From: Nocardia transvalensis NBRC 15921
GTDB taxonomy: Bacteria; Actinomycetota; Actinomycetes; Mycobacteriales; Mycobacteriaceae
Assembly (NCBI RefSeq): GCF_000308875.1
Contig: NZ_BAGL01000058.1
Span: forward strand, 1 to 64,000
Reading direction: 5' to 3'
Length of the DNA stretch: 64,000 nucleotides
The notes under the pieces were generated by a model. That model did no database searches and was not told the origin of the DNA. It saw only the letters and a program-made list of their open reading frames with translations. A program made the translations under genes and the position numbers. Shown piece after piece: positions 59,082 to 64,000 of the stretch (position 1 is its first letter; each line of letters starts with the position of its first letter).

Positions 59082-60035
59082 GTGGCGCGTCAACCGACTT
59101 TCCGTGTTCTCGCCGGAGCCGCGGGCCGCCACCTGCCGATGATGGCGGGCATGCTCAGCGGTGCCATCGACGCGATAGCAGCCCGGCGGGCGCCGACCGA
59201 CGAGCCGGAGGGAAACACCCTGGACGCGCTACAGCCGGTCGTACTGGGGGTCAGCGGTGGTGCGATCGCTGCCGCCGCGGCGACGATCGGAATGCCCGCA
59301 TCGCGCATGCGCGAAATCGCCGTTCAGTTCCCGGAGGAGCAGGTTCTCGGCCGCCGGAGCATGCGCTCGCTGATCACGCGACGAACTCTGTATCCGGACG
59401 CCCGGATCCATTCGATCGCCCGGGCGGTGGTGGGAGACAGGACATTCGCGGATTTCGCTCTGCCTGGCCTGGAGACCGGACGAGCGTGCAGGTCCTCCCT
59501 TGTCGTCACCGTGTTCTCCGCGCGACTCGGCACCTTGTTTCTCCCTCGGGATCTGTGGCGACTCGGGGTGGTTGACATGCCTGTCGCCGATGCGCTGGTT
59601 GCCGCAACGCGGATACCGGGAGCTTTACCCGCAGCTCCCGGCTTGGAAGATCTGTTCGACGGGGCCACGCACCATCGGGTTCCGTACGAACTATTTCTCC
59701 CCTATCCAGCCCTGCTTCTCGACCTGTACGGCCCCAGGCCGTACAGGAGCCTGGGGGGCTTGGCACTACCCGCCGTACACCCGTGCCTTCCGGCTATTCC
59801 CGTTCGCCCCCGACCTTTTCGCGACGCTGCCGTACGGGATCGGACAATATTCGCCAATGTGACATACGGATCTTCGTTCAGATCGCCTTCGCGGCAGCCG
59901 GGGGATCTGTTCGATCACGGCCGCCGTCTGGCCACCGAATGGGTCGAAAAGCGCAGCACTACCGAACTATTGGCAATCGCCGATCCGCACGCACTGGGCC
60001 TGGAGACCTCGCGGAGATTCCCCCTGCCAGGCTGA
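59082..60035 (+). CDS. Patatin-like phospholipase/acyl hydrolase
   Basis: 317 residues from GTG at 59082, 4 bp after the fusion gene. The nucleophile elbow GVSGG (Ser58) and the dyad aspartate in LFDGA (Asp193) mark a patatin-type Ser-Asp hydrolase. An AGAAGRHLPMMAGML stretch at the N-terminus fits the oxyanion loop, and AATRIPGALPA is the usual post-helix motif. There is no signal peptide. It probably releases acyl chains from glycerolipids for the adjacent acyltransferase; a direct hydrolysis assay would be needed to confirm. Confidence 0.85.
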   Translation: MARQPTFRVLAGAAGRHLPMMAGMLSGAIDAIAARRAPTDEPEGNTLDALQPVVLGVSGGAIAAAAATIGMPASRMREIAVQFPEEQVLGRRSMRSLITRRTLYPDARIHSIARAVVGDRTFADFALPGLETGRACRSSLVVTVFSARLGTLFLPRDLWRLGVVDMPVADALVAATRIPGALPAAPGLEDLFDGATHHRVPYELFLPYPALLLDLYGPRPYRSLGGLALPAVHPCLPAIPVRPRPFRDAAVRDRTIFANVTYGSSFRSPSRQPGDLFDHGRRLATEWVEKRSTTELLAIADPHALGLETSRRFPLPG

Positions 60036-60129
60036 CGGATCCCGCTGCAAACACTCCTCCGCGCCTTTCCAGCAGCGGAGGCGGATGCCGAACACGACGA
60101 CTCGGAAAGCCTACGAGAGAAGGACCACA

Positions 60130-60990
60130 GTGAAAAGATTCAAGAGCTTCCTCCATCTTGTTGTGTGCATCGCAGCGGCGCTGTCCGCGTCGATCTGCAT
60201 TCTCCCGGCACAGGCCGCGCCTCTGGTCGAATATGTGGGCCTGGGCGACAGTTTCAGCGCGGCCGCCGGAGTTCTGCCACTTGTCGCGGGCGCCCCGCTC
60301 AGCTGCACCCGATCGCAACGGAACTTCGCCCATATCATCGCGGAGCAGCGAGGCTACCGCCTGACTGACGTCAGTTGCGCTGGGGCCGACACCACCGCCC
60401 TTTATCAGGAGCAGGAGCGGGGCATACCGCCACAACTAGCCGCCCTGAACGACCGTACCGATCTCGTGACGTTGACTATAGGCGGGAACGACCGCGGCAT
60501 TTTCAGCACCGCGGCAACGGAGTGCACACGAGCACTGATCGAACTCCCCCAGGTTACGGATCCGTGCCGGAGCCGCTACGGCGACAGTTTCGTGGAGACG
60601 ATTCGGGCGGCAACGTACCCTAACCTGGTACGCGCTCTCACAGACATCCATTCGGCCGCACCGCATGCGCGAGTCTTCATAGCGGGCTACCTCTGGCTTG
60701 TCCCTGCATCGGGCGGCTGCATTCCACAGCTGCCCGTCGCCGCCGGCGATCTCCCATATCTGCGCGAACTCCAAGCCGTGCTGAACGATGCCATAAAGCG
60801 GGCGGCGGAGATGACCGCATCGACCTACGTAGACATGTCCGCCGCCTCGGACGGCCGAGACGCGTGCCGGCCCCGTGACCTCCGCCTCGCTGAACCCGTG
60901 TTTCTACCAACACAATTCATGCCGCTGCATCCCAACGTGGAGGGTCAGTACGTCATCGCGGAAGAGTTCATGAGAGCTATCGACGCATGA
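60130..60990 (+). CDS. Secreted SGNH/GDSL lipase-esterase
   Basis: 286 residues from GTG at 60130 after AGAGAAGGACC. A Sec signal (LHLVVCIAAALSASICILPA, cleavage near AQA-AP) precedes the SGNH blocks: GDSFSAAAG (Ser41), CAGADT, TIGGND (Asn120) and HPNVEGQ. Several cysteines (for example 59 and 83) could form the disulfides seen in Streptomyces SGNH lipases. It is the third gene of the lipid operon and would act outside the cytoplasm on lipids or esters. Confidence 0.9.
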   Translation: MKRFKSFLHLVVCIAAALSASICILPAQAAPLVEYVGLGDSFSAAAGVLPLVAGAPLSCTRSQRNFAHIIAEQRGYRLTDVSCAGADTTALYQEQERGIPPQLAALNDRTDLVTLTIGGNDRGIFSTAATECTRALIELPQVTDPCRSRYGDSFVETIRAATYPNLVRALTDIHSAAPHARVFIAGYLWLVPASGGCIPQLPVAAGDLPYLRELQAVLNDAIKRAAEMTASTYVDMSAASDGRDACRPRDLRLAEPVFLPTQFMPLHPNVEGQYVIAEEFMRAIDA

Positions 60991-61047
60991 GGACGTGGCG
61001 CAGCTTCAGCGAACGATCGTGGTACTGGCGGATCTCGGCGGCCACCG

Positions 61048-61950
61048 TCACGGCGCGCGTGCCGGGTCTCGTGTGCGCAGGCCGGCCAGTTGGGCGGTGA
61101 GGACGAGGAGGATTCCGGCCAGTTGGGGTGGGCGGAGGGTTTCGTGGGCGAGGGTCCAGCCGAGGGCGGTGGCGACCACGGGGGCCTGGAGCATCAGGCG
61201 GGAGGCGGTGGTGGCGGGGACGCCGCGGTGGAGGCCGCCGAAGAACAGGGCGAAGGCCAGGGCGGTGGCGGCGGCCGACAGCCAGACTGTGAGGCTCAGC
61301 TGGGCGAGGGTCAGGCGCGGGGGTGCGCCGTCGGCGAGGGCGGCGATCGGCAGGAGGAGGAGTCCGCCCGCGGTCATCTGCCATGCCGTGGCGCTGAGGG
61401 GATGCACTCCGGGCGGCGTGCCCCAGCGGCGGGTCAGGACCATGCCGGTGGCCGACAGGAGCGCCAGGCCCGCCGCGGCGAGGACGCCCGGCATGTCGAA
61501 GGCCGTCTCACCCTCGAACAGCAGTAGTGCGACCCCGGTCAGGCCGATCGGCGGCGCCCAGAGGTCCCGGTTGCCGACCCGCTGGCCGAGCGCGATCACC
61601 AGGACCGGCACCACCAGGCATTGCGCCGCCGAGATGGTGGCGACGACCGCGCCGGGCAGGCGGTGAGCGGCCACCGCCTGCAATGCGAAGAATCCGCCGA
61701 AGTTCAAGGCTCCCAGCAGAATCGAGCGCGCCCACCAGACGCCGCCGGGCAGCGCGGGGCGGACCGCGAGCAGCAGCAGCCCCGCGGGCAGCACCCGGTA
61801 GACCGCATTCCACACCGGCGTGCCGGGCAGGTGGGCGGTGGCCAGGAACGCGGTGCCGAACAGGCACGGTCCGAGCGCGGTGGTCAGCAGCACCGCCTCG
61901 CGCGGCAGTTCGACGCGGCCGCCGAGCGCGACCGCGCCGCTCGCGGTCAT
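61048..61950 (-). CDS. EamA/DMT-superfamily transporter
   Basis: 300 residues with about ten hydrophobic helices in two EamA repeats (LGPCLFGTAFLATAHLPG; LSATGMVLTRRWGTPPG). ATG at 61950 overlaps the stop of the prephenate dehydrogenase (ATGA). DMT carriers often export amino acids or aromatic metabolites. Coupling to a tyrosine-pathway enzyme suggests export of an aromatic compound, by inference only. Confidence 0.92.
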   Translation of the reverse strand: MTASGAVALGGRVELPREAVLLTTALGPCLFGTAFLATAHLPGTPVWNAVYRVLPAGLLLLAVRPALPGGVWWARSILLGALNFGGFFALQAVAAHRLPGAVVATISAAQCLVVPVLVIALGQRVGNRDLWAPPIGLTGVALLLFEGETAFDMPGVLAAAGLALLSATGMVLTRRWGTPPGVHPLSATAWQMTAGGLLLLPIAALADGAPPRLTLAQLSLTVWLSAAATALAFALFFGGLHRGVPATTASRLMLQAPVVATALGWTLAHETLRPPQLAGILLVLTAQLAGLRTRDPARAP

Positions 61951-62840
61951 CGCGCGACCGCCTCGGCGAGCCGGACCGGGGCGCCCGTCAGTGCCGCCCG
62001 GCCCGCGTTTCCCCGCTCGAGCAGCGCGGTCAGGTCCTCGGGGTCGCCGTGCAGCGCCCGGACCGCGGTGAGCAGGTCGGCGGCGATCTCGGACAGTTCG
62101 GTGGCGACCTCGTCGGCGTTGGCCCGCAGGATGTCGGTCCACAGCTCGGCGTTCCCCGCGGCCACCCGGGTGGTATCGCGGATGCCCGCGCCGCACAGCC
62201 GCAGGACTTCCTCGCCGGCGCCGTCGAGCCGCGCCGCGAGTATAGCCGAAATCAGGTGTGGCACATGGGATGTGCGCGACACGATCCGGTCGTGCTCGGC
62301 GGGAGTCATGACGACCGGACGGGCGCCGAGCCCGGTGACGAACCCCGCGACCGTGCGCAGCGCGGCGGGCCGGGTCCGGGCGTCGGGCGTGAGCACCCAC
62401 ACGCGGCCGTCGAACAGGTCGGCGGACGCCCCCCGCGGCCCCGAGCGCTCGCTACCGGCCATCGGATGCCCGGCGACGTAGGCGCCGAGATCGCCGCCGA
62501 GCCTTTCGAACTCGCGCACGGGGCCAGACTTGACGCCGGCGACATCGGTGTAGACGCGCGACAACCCCTTGGCCTGGCACTCGGCGACGACGGCGGCGGT
62601 GCTGCACGGCGGCACCGCGACCACGGTGAGGTCGACGGCCGACGGCGGCAGGCCCAGAATGCCCGCGCCCCGGTTCGCGGCCGCGGCCGACGCGCCAGGA
62701 TCGGCGTCGTGCAGGTAGGTGACCACGCCGCGACGACGCAGCGCCAAGGCCACCGACGTCCCGATCAGACCGCTGCCGACCACCGCGGCCGTGCGTACCC
62801 CGCCGATACCGGCGGCACCATTGATTTCTCGAATATCCAT
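61947..62840 (-). CDS. Prephenate dehydrogenase (TyrA-type)
   Basis: 297 residues from ATG at 62840. NAD(P)-binding VVGSGLIGTSVALALRRRG, then VYTDVAGVKSGPV, the substrate motif GHPMAGSERSG and TSHVPHLISAILA identify prephenate/arogenate dehydrogenase. It oxidatively decarboxylates prephenate on the way to tyrosine. It is translationally coupled to the DMT transporter gene, an arrangement more typical of specialised metabolism than of the housekeeping pathway. Confidence 0.9.
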   Translation of the reverse strand: MDIREINGAAGIGGVRTAAVVGSGLIGTSVALALRRRGVVTYLHDADPGASAAAANRGAGILGLPPSAVDLTVVAVPPCSTAAVVAECQAKGLSRVYTDVAGVKSGPVREFERLGGDLGAYVAGHPMAGSERSGPRGASADLFDGRVWVLTPDARTRPAALRTVAGFVTGLGARPVVMTPAEHDRIVSRTSHVPHLISAILAARLDGAGEEVLRLCGAGIRDTTRVAAGNAELWTDILRANADEVATELSEIAADLLTAVRALHGDPEDLTALLERGNAGRAALTGAPVRLAEAVAR

Positions 62841-63495
62841 CGCGCTGCCCTCATCTTTGCGATGCATTTCCGGATGCCCGACCGCACCCGAATGCGGGCA
62901 AATGTAGCCCTCGCGCGAACACCGGTCAACGGCACGAACCAGTTTTACGGAAAGCAATTCTCAAATTACCTATGGGATACCTACCTGTACCTATTCCACG
63001 CGCTCCTAGGTATCCCGAACCACCCCACCGATCGTCATGGTCCCGCACGTCACAAACCCTAACGAGGTGCGCCGTCCGCGGTTGGCACCCGATCGCACGA
63101 CGCCCCGAACCCAGCGGTTTCCCGACCGTTCACGCGGTGGCAGGACGCCATTCCGCAAAGAAATTCCGAACAGCTCCGTGAGGTAAGTGGACGCGTTCCC
63201 GAAGAAATTCCTCCGCCCGTCCGGACCGATTCCCGTCCGACTCGGAATATCGCAAATCATCGCCCGAGCATTGTCGGCGGACGACCCGTCGCGCACCGAG
63301 TCCGAGCCCGTGGACGGCTGCTCCCTCCAACGGGAACAGCGGCGGCAGCGGTGTGACCACTATCTGGCCGATGATGTTCGGCATGGGGGGTGGGCGACGT
63401 CGATCGACTTGTCGCGGACTTTCCCTGTCACCTACACCGCACGTCTGATCCCGTGGCCCGGCTCCGGGTCGCACCGCAACGACAGGATGCACGCA
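62841..63495. other. 655-bp intergenic region
   Basis: Between prephenate dehydrogenase and the DUF4328-like gene. It contains a perfect inverted repeat (62974-63016) in its A+T-richer left part. Some short open frames on both strands have atypical composition and no recognisable family. The frame of the downstream gene stays open upstream of its ATG back past 63361, but without a clear ribosome site. Confidence 0.5.
62974..63016. repeat. Perfect 10-bp inverted repeat upstream of tyrA
   Basis: GGGATACCTA (62974-62983) and TAGGTATCCC (63007-63016) flank a 23-base loop that holds a further TACCTA. It lies 134-176 bp before the prephenate dehydrogenase start on the opposite strand. It may be an operator pair or an RNA hairpin in the tyrA leader. 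Confidence 0.55.
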
Positions 63496-64000
63496 ATGAC
63501 ACAACCCCGGCTCCGCAGTCTCCGCGGGCCCGCGACAATCGTTTCGGTGCTCGCGGTGGCCGTCGTGCTCGTTCAGCTCTTCTGGGGCGTGCGAATCTGG
63601 CAGGCCAACCACACCGTGGTCGAAACCCACAGTTGGGGAACGAGCGCGTCGCACGGCGGTATCGCACGCATGCCGTTCGTGTTCTCCACGCTCGGCTGGT
63701 TCGCGGCGGTACTCATCGCCGGAATCGTCTTGATCGTATGGCTCTGGCGGGCCCGGACCAACACGCAGATCTCGAGTACGGCGGCGCATCGCCTCGGTCG
63801 CGGCTGGACCGTCGGGGCGTGGTTCACTCCCGTTGTCTCACTGGTGTTTCCGGCCGTCGTCGTGGAGGACATCGTCCGGGCCGCCGATCCGGCGACACCG
63901 GCCGGTCGCGCCGATCTGAAAGGCGTCCCGCACAGCGGCCTGGTCTGGGCCTGGTGGATCGCCTGGCTGCTGGCCTGGGTGTCGGTCGTCGTCGAACGAG
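63496..64000 (+). CDS. DUF4328-like membrane protein, cut by the right edge
   Basis: 168 residues are visible from ATG at 63496 (63487 is an in-frame alternative); the stop is outside the window. Hydrophobic segments VSVLAVAVVLVQLFWGVRIW, FVFSTLGWFAAVLIAGIVLI, VWLWRARTNTQISS and WFTPVVSLVFPAVVVEDI fit DUF4328. Function is unknown. Confidence 0.8.
   Translation, partial: MTQPRLRSLRGPATIVSVLAVAVVLVQLFWGVRIWQANHTVVETHSWGTSASHGGIARMPFVFSTLGWFAAVLIAGIVLIVWLWRARTNTQISSTAAHRLGRGWTVGAWFTPVVSLVFPAVVVEDIVRAADPATPAGRADLKGVPHSGLVWAWWIAWLLAWVSVVVER

Noticed and set aside
63006..63296. Minus-strand 96-codon frame in the intergenic region
   Set aside because: No recognisable domain, no good ribosome site, and part of it overlaps the inverted repeat arm region.

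Overview
The window is a high-GC actinobacterial chromosome segment, most like Nocardia or a close mycolic-acid-containing relative. The evidence is a full yrbE-mce lipid-import operon, a heme-GAF sensor kinase of the DosS/DosT type, an Acg-like nitroreductase, a deazaflavin (F420)-type nitroreductase, many TetR/MarR regulators, frequent GTG starts and ATGA/GTGA overlaps. No rRNA, tRNA, CRISPR array, IS element or integrase was recognised.

1-18.8 kb: a lipid or acyl-CoA catabolic block. A minus-strand yrbE-mce operon runs off the left edge. Divergent to it are plus-strand genes for acyl-CoA dehydrogenase, an APH-type kinase, enoyl-CoA hydratase, a quinone-reductase-like MDR, CMD-family, DUF1330, amidohydrolase and SnoaL-like proteins, a DUF35 protein and a thiolase-fold protein; a minus-strand acyl-CoA ligase follows. 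A 15-bp palindrome, GAGAA-N5-TTCTC, occurs perfectly at five sites and imperfectly at others in this block, nearly always at promoters. It looks like one TetR-type regulon covering import, activation and beta-oxidation-like breakdown of an unknown acid.

18.8-28.9 kb: ordinary accessory genes, namely a TetR/MFS pair, methyltransferases, a half-length condensation-domain protein, a cysteine-less maleate-isomerase-like protein, a MarR/methyltransferase pair, a MarR-ABC exporter operon and a MarR/RidA pair with clear operators.

28.9-52.9 kb: a redox and general-stress region. It holds a pyruvate-oxidase-like ThDP enzyme, a BON protein, a metallophosphatase, a very large P-type ATPase, an F420-type nitroreductase, an Acg-like protein, an orphan DosS-like kinase, a CoA-disulfide-reductase-like flavoprotein, a SigF/SigB-family sigma factor, DUF4235/DUF3618/holin-like envelope proteins, a stress SDR, and a molybdopterin oxidoreductase whose Fe-S cysteines are all replaced.

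53.1-61.0 kb: a visibly A+T-richer island and the most unusual part of the window. A LuxR-type response regulator with two HTH segments and a two-part membrane histidine kinase are divergent from a lipid operon. That operon encodes a DesA3-like desaturase fused to a tafazzin-like acyltransferase, a patatin-like hydrolase and a secreted SGNH esterase. Copies of a TCCCCAAT-centred motif lie before this operon and before a small membrane-protein gene on the far side of the two-component system. I infer a self-contained, signal-controlled membrane-lipid desaturation and remodelling system.

61.0-64.0 kb: a DMT exporter and prephenate dehydrogenase pair, a 655-bp gap with a perfect inverted repeat, and the start of a DUF4328-like membrane protein cut by the right edge.
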